64,000 nt of DNA from Halobacteria archaeon HArc-gm2 (GTDB lineage: Archaea; Halobacteriota; Halobacteria; Halobacteriales; Haloarculaceae): assembly GCA_025517465.1 (NCBI GenBank), contig JAOPKE010000001.1:496001-560000 (forward strand), written 5' to 3'. The position numbers and the translations under genes are program-made. The notes under the pieces were generated by a model. That model was not told where the DNA came from. It searched no databases and saw only the letters and a list, made by a program, of their open reading frames with translations. Below, piece by piece: positions 7,949 through 16,745 of the stretch (positions within the stretch are counted from its first letter, which is position 1; each line of letters opens with the position of its first letter).

Positions 7949-9256
7949 CTATTCGAGCGAGTGTTCGACGACGGACACCCCGTCCAGGCTGGCGAGGTCC
8001 GCCAGCACGCCCCTGAGATGGTCGGCGCCGCTGCCCTCCACACCGACCGCGACCGGCGTTCGGTTCGGTCGGTCGCCCCCGCCGGGGCAGGCCCGGTTCA
8101 CGTGGTCGAGTTCGGCCCCCTGGGACTCGATGGCGTCGACGACGTCGGCGAGGGTCGCGGGCCACCGATCGAGTGCCAGCCTGGCGTCTGCGTAACGACC
8201 GAGTTCGTGGAGGCCGGTCCGGCAGAGTTCGCCGTGCTCGGTGAGGTCGACGTTCCCGCCCGAGACCACGACCCCGACGTCGTCGCCGGCGACGTCGGTC
8301 TTCGCCGACAGGAGGCCCGCGAGCGGCGCGGCGGCCGCGCTCTCGGCGACGGTCTTCGCACGCTCGGCTAGCAGCGTGACCGCCGTGGCTATCTCCCGGT
8401 CGGTGACGCGCACGACGTCGTCCACCACCTCGCGAGCGACCGAGAACGTGGTCTCGAGCATGCGCGTGTCGGCTATCCCGTCGGCGACTGTGTCGACGTC
8501 GTCGAGTTCGCGTATCTCGCCGGCGTCGAGCGAGGGCTTCGCGTGGAACGCGCCCTCGGGCTGGACGCCGACCACGCGGACGTCTGGGTCCTGGGCCTTC
8601 ACTGCGGTCCCGATACCGGAAATCAGCCCGCCGCCGCCGATAGCGACGAAGACCGCGTCGAGGTCGGGGTACTGGTCCAGTAGCTCCAGGCCGACGGTTC
8701 CCTGCCCGGCGACGACTGATTCGTCGTCGAACGGGTGGACGAACGTCTCGCCGGTCTCGCTTGCGCGCTCGCGGGCGTACTCGTAGGACCGTTCGTAGAT
8801 GTCGCCCTCGACGACGACCTCGGCGCCGTAGCCGCGGGTCGCCGCGATCTTCGCCGCCGGGGTTATCTCGGGGACGACGACGGTCGCGTCGATATCGAGC
8901 AGATCCCCCGCGAGCGCGACGCCCTGGGCGTGGTTGCCGGCGCTGGCCGTGACGACGCCGCGTTCCTGTTCCTCACCCGAGAGCTGGCTCATCGCGTTGT
9001 ACGCCCCGCGGATCTTGAACGACCCCGTCCGCTGGACGTTCTCTAGCTTGAGCCCGACCGAGGCTGCCCCTGACAGCTCGGCGAAGGTCCGGGACGTGTC
9101 GAGCGGCGTCCGGTGAACGACGCCGGCGAGGCGCTCCTGGGCGTCCTCGACGTCGGTGACTGTCACCGGTCGCTCACTCGGCGACTGGTCGCTCGCTGGC
9201 CGGTCGCTCTCCGGCCGGTCGCTCTCTGACGGCTCCCTTTCTGATCGGTCGCTCAC
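7949..9256 (-). CDS. Threonine ammonia-lyase family PLP enzyme with C-terminal ACT-like domain (EutB-like?)
   Basis: 435 residues from a GTG at 9256 that overlaps the stop of the upstream M20 gene in the four bases GTGA, so translation is probably coupled. Seen: PLP lysine K81 in GSFKIRGAYNA, SAGNHAQGVA and the glycine loop GGGGLISG. A regulatory ACT-like region follows at about 355-435. Known: threonine dehydratases release ammonia from threonine through an enamine. EutB of hydroxyectoine degradation belongs to the same family but, as I recall, usually lacks the ACT domain. The role here is therefore open: hydroxy-amino acid dehydration in hydroxyectoine use, or plain threonine catabolism. 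The first 30 residues are a low-complexity Ser/Asp/Arg/Glu/Pro stretch. Confidence 0.8.
   Translation of the reverse strand: MSDRSEREPSESDRPESDRPASDQSPSERPVTVTDVEDAQERLAGVVHRTPLDTSRTFAELSGAASVGLKLENVQRTGSFKIRGAYNAMSQLSGEEQERGVVTASAGNHAQGVALAGDLLDIDATVVVPEITPAAKIAATRGYGAEVVVEGDIYERSYEYARERASETGETFVHPFDDESVVAGQGTVGLELLDQYPDLDAVFVAIGGGGLISGIGTAVKAQDPDVRVVGVQPEGAFHAKPSLDAGEIRELDDVDTVADGIADTRMLETTFSVAREVVDDVVRVTDREIATAVTLLAERAKTVAESAAAAPLAGLLSAKTDVAGDDVGVVVSGGNVDLTEHGELCRTGLHELGRYADARLALDRWPATLADVVDAIESQGAELDHVNRACPGGGDRPNRTPVAVGVEGSGADHLRGVLADLASLDGVSVVEHSLE
9168..9254. repeat. Short tandem-like repeat with core GGTCGCTC
   Basis: The octamer GGTCGCTC occurs at 9168, 9187, 9202, 9217 and 9247, with spacings of 19, 15, 15 and 30 bases. 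It encodes the Ser-Asp-Arg / Ser-Glu-Arg repeats at the N-terminus of the dehydratase. It ends inside the overlap with the upstream gene. The multiples of 15 look like in-frame slippage. Confidence 0.6.
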
Positions 9257-10557
9257 TGGTCTCCGCCGTCCCGCGGCAGTGGGTGACGGCGCTCGAGTTC
9301 CCGAATCGACCCGACGAGGACGTCGACGCCGTGTTCGAGGCTCCGCTCGTCCACGTCGAACGTCGGCGTGTGATGGCTCGTCGGGTGGTCGGTGCCCACG
9401 ATAAGGTACGAGGCGAGCCCGCCGGATTCCTGGACGCGCTCCATCAGGAAGGTGGCGTCCTCGCTCGCGCCGAACTCCGCGGTGGGGACGACGCGGTCGA
9501 CGCCAGCAACGCCCTCTGCCACCGCCGAGACGACGTCCACGATCTCCGGGTCGCTGTCGGCCCGCGGACACTCGCTGATCACGTCGAACTCCATCTCACA
9601 GCCGTGCATCCGGGCGGCACTCCGGCTCACCCGTTCGAGTCTCGTCTTCACGTACTCCATCAGCTCCGTCGTTTCGCCGCGGACTTCGGCCTCCATCAGT
9701 GCCCGTTCGGCGATGACGTTGCTCGCCGTCCCCGCCTCGGCGCGGCCGACGTTCACGCGCGTCATCCCGTCGCCGTGGCGGGGGATGCCGTACGCGTTCT
9801 CGATGGCCGTGCCCATCGCGTGCATGGCGTTGTCGCCCTCGTTGGGCGCTTTGCCGGCGTGTGCCGAGGTGCCCTCGATGGTCACGTCGACGTGGGCCAT
9901 CGCCAGCGGCTTCTCGATGCCGGCGACCACCTCTCCCGTCGGGTGGTCGAGCCCGACGTGGGCCGCCAGCAGGTAGTCCAGGTCGGCGATATACTCGCTG
10001 CTGGCCATCGCGTGGGCGCCGCCACCGAGCTCCTCCGCGGGCTGGAAGAAGACGACGAGGCGGCCGGCGAAGTCGCTCGACGCGATGGCGTCGAGGACCG
10101 CCAGCCCCCAGGTCATGTGGGTGTCGTGCCCGCAGGCGTGCATCGTGCCGTCCCCCTCCGACCGAAACCCCTCGTCGGCAGGGACGTGGCTTTCCTCTGT
10201 CGACTCGTCGACGAACAGTCCGTCGATGTCGACCCTGAGGCCTATCGCCGGTCCGTCGCCGCTGTCGAGGACGGCCACCGCGCCCGTGTTGCCGCCGGCC
10301 ATCTGTTCGAGGAGGTCCGGGTCCGCGCCCCGCTCACGTGCCCGCTCGAACCACGGCTGGATGACGTCGTCGTCCAGAACGGCCATCCGGTCGGCCGGGT
10401 CGTACGCGTCGGGTCCGACGGCCAGTTCGTCGACGCCGATGGCCCGTATCTCCTCGACCAGCCGCGCGGTCGTGTGGAACTCTCGCCACCCCGGCTCGGG
10501 GTACCGGTGAAAGTTTCGCCGCACCGACGCCAGGCGGTCCCGTACGGGTTCGCTCAT
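9253..10557 (-). CDS. M20 amidohydrolase, AbgA-like (copy 2)
   Basis: 434 residues, paralogue of the protein at 2233-3513. Seen: MSEPVRDRLASVRRNFHRYP at the start, MHACGHDTHM metal site, PAEELGGGAHAM catalytic segment, and HHTPTFDVDERSLEHG near the end. The ATG at 10557 was chosen over an upstream GTG because it aligns exactly with copy 1 and lies about 29 bases after a TATA-like box. It forms an overlapping pair with the PLP dehydratase, which suggests that the two act in sequence on one substrate, for example deacylation followed by deamination. Which copy, if either, is the acetyl-diaminobutyrate deacetylase cannot be decided by eye. Confidence 0.8.
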   Translation of the reverse strand: MSEPVRDRLASVRRNFHRYPEPGWREFHTTARLVEEIRAIGVDELAVGPDAYDPADRMAVLDDDVIQPWFERARERGADPDLLEQMAGGNTGAVAVLDSGDGPAIGLRVDIDGLFVDESTEESHVPADEGFRSEGDGTMHACGHDTHMTWGLAVLDAIASSDFAGRLVVFFQPAEELGGGAHAMASSEYIADLDYLLAAHVGLDHPTGEVVAGIEKPLAMAHVDVTIEGTSAHAGKAPNEGDNAMHAMGTAIENAYGIPRHGDGMTRVNVGRAEAGTASNVIAERALMEAEVRGETTELMEYVKTRLERVSRSAARMHGCEMEFDVISECPRADSDPEIVDVVSAVAEGVAGVDRVVPTAEFGASEDATFLMERVQESGGLASYLIVGTDHPTSHHTPTFDVDERSLEHGVDVLVGSIRELERRHPLPRDGGDQ

Positions 10558-10582
10558 GTGGGAAGCTATCACGCCCCACTAC

Positions 10583-10608
10583 CATAAATACACAGTTTGC
10601 GTGTACAC
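10583..10608 (-). promoter_or_regulatory. Promoter of the M20-dehydratase pair with operator-like motif
   Basis: On the minus strand, TATTTATG (10590-10583) lies about 29 bases before the ATG at 10557. Directly upstream of it is TGTACAC-GC-AAACTGT (10607-10592), shared with the promoter at 6538-6553, and it contains the palindrome GTGTACAC (10601-10608). The position next to the TATA box is where haloarchaeal activators or repressors commonly act. Confidence 0.45.
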
Positions 10609-10660
10609 CGAGTACGCTAAAGGATAAGTCGGCGGCGGTCGATTATCTGCCAACGGTCAC

Positions 10661-11629
10661 ATGACTTCACCGGACGTCGTCGTCCTCCGCGAGGGGACGG
10701 AAGGCCTGTCGATGGAATCGTACGCCGAGACCCTCCGGGAGCGGCTTCCGGACCTCACCGTCGGACACGCGCGGACGCCACGCGAGGAGCGCGAACTCGT
10801 GCCACAGGCGAGGGTCGTGACCGGGATAACGATCGATGCGGACCTCCTCGACGCCGCCGAGCGCCTCGAACTGTTCGCCTGCACGTTCGCCGGGACGGAC
10901 CACGTGCCGATGGACGCCCTCGCCGACCACGGCGTCACGGTCACGAACGCTGGCGGTATCCACGCGCCAGGGATCGCCGAGCAGTCCATCGGGAACATGC
11001 TCGTGTTCGCGCGGAACCTCCACGAGGCGTGGCGTCGGAAGCAAAACAACGAGTGGCGCCACTTCCAGTCCCGCGAGTTCACCGGATCGACCGTGACCGT
11101 CGTCGGACTGGGATCCATCGGACAGGCGATAGCCGGCCGCCTCGACAGCTTCGAGGTGGAGACTATCGGCATCCGGTACACGCCGGGGAAGGGCGGCCCG
11201 ACCGACGTGGTCCTCGGCTTCGACGAGGACGATATCCACGAGGCGTTCGCCCGCAGCGACTACGTCGTGCTCGCGTGTCCGCTGAACGACCTCACTCGGG
11301 GACTCGTCGGCGAGTCCGAGTTCGCGACGCTGCCGCCGAACGCCGTCCTCGTCAACGCCGCCCGCGGCGGCATCGTCGACACCGACGCACTCGTCGCGGC
11401 CTTGGAGTCGAACGCGATCCGGGGCGCTGCCCTCGACGTCACCGACCCGGAACCGCTGCCGAACGACCATCCCCTCTGGGACCTGGAGAACTGTCTCATC
11501 ACGCCCCACACGGGCGGCCACACGCCGAAACACTGGGATCGGCTGGCGGACATCGTCGCCGAAAACGTCGCGGCGCTCGATAGCGGTGGAGCCCTCGAAA
11601 ACGTCGTCTTCGACCCGGCTGCGGACTGA
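10661..11629 (+). CDS. D-2-hydroxyacid dehydrogenase (NAD(P)-dependent)
   Basis: 322 residues. Seen: Rossmann motif VVGLGSIGQAIAGR with GLGSIG at 149-154, the substrate arginine in VNAARGGIVDTDAL, the acidic DVTDPEPLP, and the catalytic histidine in ITPHTGGHT. Known: this family interconverts 2-keto acids and D-2-hydroxy acids. It is divergent from the M20-dehydratase pair and shares its roughly 100-base promoter region. Inference: it could reduce the 2-keto acid produced by the neighbouring PLP dehydratase, or act on a hydroxylated intermediate. The precise substrate is unknown. Confidence 0.8.
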   Translation: MTSPDVVVLREGTEGLSMESYAETLRERLPDLTVGHARTPREERELVPQARVVTGITIDADLLDAAERLELFACTFAGTDHVPMDALADHGVTVTNAGGIHAPGIAEQSIGNMLVFARNLHEAWRRKQNNEWRHFQSREFTGSTVTVVGLGSIGQAIAGRLDSFEVETIGIRYTPGKGGPTDVVLGFDEDDIHEAFARSDYVVLACPLNDLTRGLVGESEFATLPPNAVLVNAARGGIVDTDALVAALESNAIRGAALDVTDPEPLPNDHPLWDLENCLITPHTGGHTPKHWDRLADIVAENVAALDSGGALENVVFDPAAD

Positions 11630-11682
11630 CTGGTCGCCCCCGAGCAGAGAATCCGGCGGGAAAATCGCCGCCGACCGCCGAA

Positions 11683-12861
11683 TCAGGCCGAGAAGAGTCG
11701 CCGGGGGAAGTCGGCCAGCGTCTCGGCGCCGTCACTGGTGACGTGGAACGTCTCGCTTATCTCGACGCCGACGTCGCCCGTCCAGATGCCCGGAATCATG
11801 TGGAACGTCATGTCCTCCTCTAGCACCGTCTCGTCGCCGGGGCGCAGGCTCGCGGTGTGTTCGCCCCAGTCCGGCGGGTAGCCCAGTCCCATCGAGTAGC
11901 CGATGCGGTCTTCCTTCTCGATGTCGTGTTCCGCTATCGTCTCACGCCAGGCTCTCTCGACGGCTTCGCAGGTGACGCCGGGTTCGGCGGCGTCGAGCGC
12001 GGCGTCGATCCCCTCGACGACGATTTCCGCAGTCTGCTGCATCTTCTCGGGCGGGTCGCCGACGAACGTCGTCCGGGCGAGCGGCGAGTGGTACCGGTGG
12101 CGACAGCCCGAGAGTTCGATGATGACTGGATCCCCCTCGGCGAACTCTCTGTCGGTCCAGGTGAGGTGTGGCGTGTCGGTGTGTTCGCCGGAGGGCATCA
12201 GCGGGACGATGGCCGGGTAGTCGCCGCCGTACTCGTCCGTGCCCCGGATCAGCGCGTCGTATATCTCGGCGGCCACCTCGTACTCCGGGACGCCCGCCTC
12301 GATGGCGTCCAGGCCGGCCCGCATGGCGTTCTCGGAGATCCGGGCGGCCTGGCGCATGTACTCGAGTTCGCGCTCGGACTTCTTCACCCGGACCCAGTTG
12401 ACCAGCAGGTCGGCATCGACAAGTTCGGCGTCTGGTAGCTGCTGTTCGAGACGGACGTAGGACTTTGCGGTGAAGTAGCTCGCGTCCATCTCGAGGCCGA
12501 CGCGGCCGTCGTCGACGTCGAGGTCAGCGAGGACGCCGGCGACGTAATCCATCGGGTGGAGGTCGTGAGGCGAGTGGACGTGGTCGTCGCTGTAGGACCG
12601 GATGCTCTCCTCGGAGAGGTACGCGGTGGCCCGGGCGCCGTTGGCGTCCATCGCGCGGCCGACCCAGACCGGTTCGTCCCGTCGCGTCGAGACGATCACG
12701 GCCTGGTGGACGTAGAACGACCACCCGTCGTAGCCCGTCAGGTAGTTCATGTTCGTGGGGTCGGCGACGACGACCGCGTCGAGGTCTTCGGCGCGCATCC
12801 GCTCTTTGGCTCGCTCGACCCGGCGCTCGTACTCCCGTTCGCTGAAGATTTCCTGTGGCAT
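11683..12861 (-). CDS. doeA: Ectoine hydrolase-like enzyme (DoeA/EutD), creatinase/aminopeptidase P fold
   Basis: 392 residues, close to the roughly 400 of known ectoine hydrolases. Seen: LTGYDGWSFYVHQAVIV at 41-57, GRAMDANGARATAYLS at 68-83, HPMDYVAGVL near 102, YGGDYPAIVPLMPSGEH near 211, GCRHRYHSPLARTTF near 252 and SMGLGYPPDWGEHTASLRPG near 323. From memory these blocks match DoeA/EutD almost motif for motif and are not general prolidase features. Known: DoeA opens the ring of ectoine to N-acetyl-2,4-diaminobutyrate. The ATG at 12861 was chosen over an upstream TTG. It is divergent from the dehydrogenase at 12985. A generic Xaa-Pro dipeptidase is the alternative, but fits the motifs less well. 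Confidence 0.8.
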   Translation of the reverse strand: MPQEIFSEREYERRVERAKERMRAEDLDAVVVADPTNMNYLTGYDGWSFYVHQAVIVSTRRDEPVWVGRAMDANGARATAYLSEESIRSYSDDHVHSPHDLHPMDYVAGVLADLDVDDGRVGLEMDASYFTAKSYVRLEQQLPDAELVDADLLVNWVRVKKSERELEYMRQAARISENAMRAGLDAIEAGVPEYEVAAEIYDALIRGTDEYGGDYPAIVPLMPSGEHTDTPHLTWTDREFAEGDPVIIELSGCRHRYHSPLARTTFVGDPPEKMQQTAEIVVEGIDAALDAAEPGVTCEAVERAWRETIAEHDIEKEDRIGYSMGLGYPPDWGEHTASLRPGDETVLEEDMTFHMIPGIWTGDVGVEISETFHVTSDGAETLADFPRRLFSA

Positions 12862-12984
12862 GATCCCGACACCGGTGTGTGGTACCTCGGCACGTGGTGT
12901 CAAAAAGTTTCTGTGGACGTTAGAAACGAATATTGTATACTAACGAGAAGACCTAAGTCCTCGGGCTCCGACATGTAGACCATT
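12862..12984. promoter_or_regulatory. Shared divergent promoter region of the ectoine-hydrolase-like and dehydrogenase genes
   Basis: An AT-rich core AATATTGTATAC (12929-12940) sits between the two genes and is flanked by the inverted repeat GTTAG (12919-12923) and CTAAC (12940-12944). A weak TATA-like CCTAAGT (about 12953-12959) precedes the rightward start at 12985. A shared control region suggests the two genes are switched together. Confidence 0.45.
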
Positions 12985-14346
12985 ATGGAGGCTGTCAACC
13001 CGGCCACTGGCGAACGCATCGACACGTACGAGGAGGCCGACCTGGCGGACGTCGAACGGTCGCTCGACGACGGCTGGGATGCCTTTCAGGACTGGCGCGA
13101 CCGGCCCCTCGCCGACCGCGAGGAACTGATCGAGGCAGCCGGCGAGGTGCTCCGGGAGAACAAGCGCGAGTACGCCGAACTGATGACCGAGGAGATGGGC
13201 AAACCCGTCACCCAGGCCATCGCAGAGGTCGAGAAGTGCGCCTGGGCGTGTGACCACTACGCCCAGAACGCGCACGCCTACCTCGAAGACGATCACTACC
13301 CGAGCCCGGCCGGCACCGAGGTGAAGACCGTCTACGAACCGCTGGGCATCGTCCTCGCCGTCATGCCGTGGAACTTCCCGTTCTGGCAGGTGTTCCGGTT
13401 CATCGCCCCGTACATCACTGCGGGCAACGTCGGCGTCCTGAAACACGCCTCGAACGTGCCCGGCTGTGCGGAGGCCATCGAGGACGTTCTCCGCGAGGCG
13501 GGCTACCCGGAGGGCGTCTTCCAGTCGCTGCTGGCGCCGTCGGACCTCGTCGACGACGTCATCGACGACGACCGCGTCAAGGCGGCGACGCTGACCGGGA
13601 GCGGTCCCGCGGGACGCGCCGTCGCCTCGGCCGCCGGTGACCGGCTGAAGAAGACCGTCCTCGAACTCGGCGGCAGCGACCCGTTCGTCGTCCTCGACGA
13701 CGCCGACCTGGACGCCGCCGCGGAGACGGGCGCCCTGGCCCGGAACCAGAACGGCGGCCAGTCCTGCATCGCCGCCAAGCGGTTCGTCGTCCACACCGAC
13801 GTGTACGACGAGTACACCGACCGGCTCGTCGACGAGTTCGAGTCGCTGACCATCGGCGACCCCTTCGACGAGGACACCGACGTCGGGCCCCAGGCGCGCC
13901 AGGACCTCATGGAGGACCTGCACGACCAGGTCCAGGCGAGCGTCGACGCCGGCGCGACCGTGGTCACCGGCGGCGAGCCCATGGACCGCGAGGGCGCCTA
14001 CTACCCGCCGACGGTCCTCACCGACGTGCCGGCCGGCTGCCCGGCGGACAGCGAGGAGCTGTTCGGCCCGGTCGCGACGCTGTACGAGGTCGAGGACGCC
14101 GACGCGGCAGTGGAGAAAGCGAACGAGACTGAGTTCGGGCTGGGCGCGAGTGTCTGGACGGAGGACCGGGACCGCGGCGAACGGATCGCCAGGCGCATCG
14201 ACGCCGGCTGCGTCTACGTCAACCAGCTCACCAAGTCCGACCCCCGCGTCCCCTTCGGCGGCGTCAAGGAGTCCGGCTACGGCCGGGAACTCTCCGAAAT
14301 CGGGATGAAGGAGTTCGTCAACCGGAAGACCGTCTGGATCGAGTGA
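12985..14346 (+). CDS. NAD(P)-dependent aldehyde dehydrogenase, succinate/aspartate-semialdehyde type
   Basis: 453 residues, soluble. Seen: MPWNFPFWQVFR with the oxyanion asparagine N130, the cofactor lysine in VLKHASNVPG (K153), the general-base E227 in ELGGSDP and the catalytic C261 in GGQSCIAAKR. The size and the PWNFPFW motif fit the short succinate-semialdehyde dehydrogenase (Sad/GabD-like) branch, which also contains DoeC. Inference: as the last step of ectoine breakdown it would oxidise aspartate semialdehyde to aspartate. Without that context it would be annotated as succinate-semialdehyde dehydrogenase. Confidence 0.85.
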   Translation: MEAVNPATGERIDTYEEADLADVERSLDDGWDAFQDWRDRPLADREELIEAAGEVLRENKREYAELMTEEMGKPVTQAIAEVEKCAWACDHYAQNAHAYLEDDHYPSPAGTEVKTVYEPLGIVLAVMPWNFPFWQVFRFIAPYITAGNVGVLKHASNVPGCAEAIEDVLREAGYPEGVFQSLLAPSDLVDDVIDDDRVKAATLTGSGPAGRAVASAAGDRLKKTVLELGGSDPFVVLDDADLDAAAETGALARNQNGGQSCIAAKRFVVHTDVYDEYTDRLVDEFESLTIGDPFDEDTDVGPQARQDLMEDLHDQVQASVDAGATVVTGGEPMDREGAYYPPTVLTDVPAGCPADSEELFGPVATLYEVEDADAAVEKANETEFGLGASVWTEDRDRGERIARRIDAGCVYVNQLTKSDPRVPFGGVKESGYGRELSEIGMKEFVNRKTVWIE

Positions 14347-14586
14347 GCGCAGGCCAAGGGTTCGACGGCTCTCGGGTGACTGTCGGTTTCGGACCGGAAC
14401 CTGATTACACCGCTTCGGCCATCTCCTCCCAACCTATCAGCGACAGTACATCCCCGATTCGCTACCTTCCGGAGGTGAGATGCCAAACGTCTAGAGAAGT
14501 ACTAAATAAAAGTTACCCACAGAGTGAAACTGGTCCGGGAACAGCGTGTCGCCGTCTTTTACCGCCCGCCGCGCGAATCGAAGGGT

Positions 14587-16734
14587 ATGACTGACGTCGA
14601 CACCGACCCGACGGCGCGGAACCGCCTCGACGAGGAGGAGAGCCCCTACCTCCGCCAGCACGCGGACAATCCCGTCAACTGGCAGCCGTGGGACGAGGCG
14701 GCCCTCGAAAAAGCCCGCGAGGAGGAGAAACCCATCTTCCTCTCCATCGGCTACTCGGCGTGTCACTGGTGTCACGTCATGGCCGACGAGAGCTTCGCCG
14801 ACGAGGACGTCGCCGAACTCCTCAACGAGCATTTCGTCCCCGTCAAGGTCGACCGGGAGGAGCGCCCGGACCTCGACTCGGTGTACATGAGCATCTGCCA
14901 GCAGGTGACCGGCCACGGCGGGTGGCCGCTGTCGGCCTGGCTCACGCCCGAGGGCAAGCCGTTCTACGTCGGGACCTACTTCCCGAACGAGGAGAAGCGC
15001 GGGATGCCGGCGTTCCCCGACCTCCTCGAACGAATCGCCCACTCCTGGGAGGAACAACGCGAGGACATGGAGGAGCGCGCCGAGCAGTGGACCGACGCTA
15101 TCGAGAACGACCTCGCGTCGACGCCCGACCAGCCCGGCGACGCGCCCGACGAGAGCGCGCTCGAACTCGCCGCCGACACCGCCGTCCGCGGCGCCGACCG
15201 GGAGTACGGCGGCTGGGGCGGGGGCGGCAACGGTCCCAAGTTCCCACAGCTGGGGCGGCTTCACGCGCTCATGCGTGCGTCCGATCGCCGTGGAACGGGC
15301 GACGGCACGGATCCCTATCGCGAGGTCGCGACCGAAACCCTGGACGCGATGGCCAGCGGCGGCCTGTTCGACCACGTCGGCGGCGGGTTCCACCGCTACT
15401 GCACCGACCGCGAGTGGGTGGTGCCCCACTTCGAGAAGATGCTGTACGACAACGCCGAGATCCCCCGCGCGTTCCTCGCCGGCTACCAGTTGACGGGCGA
15501 GGAGCGGTATGCGGACGTCTCCCGCCGGACACTGGAGTTCGTCGAACGCGAACTGACCCACGACGAGGGCGGTTTCTTCAGCACGCTCGACGCCCAGAGT
15601 GAGGGGGAGTCGGGCGAGGACGAGGAGGGCGCGTTCTTCGTCTGGACGCCCGAGGGGGTACGCGAGGCGGTCGAGGACGAGACGGCGGCGGACCTGTTCT
15701 GCGACCGCTACGGGGTCACCGACCGGGGTAACTTCGAAGGGTCGACGGTGCTGACGCTCGCGGCGTCCGTCGAGGACCTGGCCGAGGAGTACGGGATGAG
15801 CGGGAGTGAGGCCGAATCGATGCTGGAGACTGCCCGGGAGCAAGTCTTCGCCGCGCGCGAGGGGCGTCCCCGGCCGGCCAGGGACGAGAAGGTCCTCGCG
15901 GGCTGGAACGGGCTGATGATCTCCGCGTTCGCGGACGGGGCCATCGTTCTGGACGAGGCGTACGTCGAACCGGCCGCGGACGCGCTCGCCTTCGTTCGTG
16001 ATCGCCTCTGGGACGAAGGGAGTCGATCGCTCAGTCGGCGGTACAAAGACGACGACGTGAGCATCCGGGGCTACCTGGAGGACTACGCCTTCCTCGGCCG
16101 CGGCGCGCTGGACCTGTTTCAGGCGACCGGCGACGTCGACCACCTCGCGTTCGCGCTCGACCTGGCCCGGGCCATCGAGCGGGAGTTCTGGGACGAGGAC
16201 GCGGGGACGCTCTACTTCACGCCGTCCAGCGGCGAGTCGCTCGTGGCGCGGCCCCAGGAGCTCACCGACCGGTCCACGCCGTCGAGCGCGGGCGTCGCGG
16301 TGCAGTTACTGCTCTCGGCGGACCACTTCGTCGCCCACGACCGCTTCGAGACGGTGGCCGAGCGCGTACTGGAGACGCACTCGAACCGCATCGAGGCCAA
16401 TCCGATGGAGCACGCATCGCTCGTCCTCGCGGCGGACCAGTACTCGCGCGGCGCGCTTGAACTGACCCTTGCGGCGGACGAGACGCCCGAACCGTGGCGC
16501 GAGACGCTCGCCGAGACGTACCTCCCCGACCGGTTGCTGGCCTGGCGGCCCGCGACGGCCGACGGGCTCGAACGCTGGCTGGAGACGCTGGGGCTGGACG
16601 AGGCGCCCCCTATCTGGGCCGACCGGAGCCAGCGCGACGGCGAGCCGACCGTGTACGCGTGTCGGAACTTCGCCTGCTCGCCGCCGCGCCACGACCTGGG
16701 GGCGGCGCTGTCGTGGTCGCCGGGCGAGGAGTAG
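14587..16734 (+). CDS. DUF255 thioredoxin-domain protein (YyaL/SSP411 family)
   Basis: 715 residues. Seen: N-terminal thioredoxin-like domain with [11 protein letters not shown] (C59 and C62), then a long alpha/alpha-barrel region resembling N-acylglucosamine epimerase/glycosidase folds, with [25 protein letters not shown] and [13 protein letters not shown]. The length is typical of the family (about 650-750). Known: widespread in bacteria, archaea and animals (SPATA20), but the reaction is not settled. The ATG at 14587 is supported by the TATA-like CTTTTACC (14556-14563). The 240-base gap before it holds no gene that I can see. Confidence 0.85.
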   Translation: MTDVDTDPTARNRLDEEESPYLRQHADNPVNWQPWDEAALEKAREEEKPIFLSIGYSACHWCHVMADESFADEDVAELLNEHFVPVKVDREERPDLDSVYMSICQQVTGHGGWPLSAWLTPEGKPFYVGTYFPNEEKRGMPAFPDLLERIAHSWEEQREDMEERAEQWTDAIENDLASTPDQPGDAPDESALELAADTAVRGADREYGGWGGGGNGPKFPQLGRLHALMRASDRRGTGDGTDPYREVATETLDAMASGGLFDHVGGGFHRYCTDREWVVPHFEKMLYDNAEIPRAFLAGYQLTGEERYADVSRRTLEFVERELTHDEGGFFSTLDAQSEGESGEDEEGAFFVWTPEGVREAVEDETAADLFCDRYGVTDRGNFEGSTVLTLAASVEDLAEEYGMSGSEAESMLETAREQVFAAREGRPRPARDEKVLAGWNGLMISAFADGAIVLDEAYVEPAADALAFVRDRLWDEGSRSLSRRYKDDDVSIRGYLEDYAFLGRGALDLFQATGDVDHLAFALDLARAIEREFWDEDAGTLYFTPSSGESLVARPQELTDRSTPSSAGVAVQLLLSADHFVAHDRFETVAERVLETHSNRIEANPMEHASLVLAADQYSRGALELTLAADETPEPWRETLAETYLPDRLLAWRPATADGLERWLETLGLDEAPPIWADRSQRDGEPTVYACRNFACSPPRHDLGAALSWSPGEE

Positions 16735-16745
16735 CGGCGTTGCTC

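Noticed and set aside
12985-14346. Betaine-aldehyde dehydrogenase as the name for the ALDH
   Set aside because: Size and the PWNFPFW / GQSCIAAKR motifs fit the short semialdehyde dehydrogenase branch better, and no choline oxidation gene is nearby.
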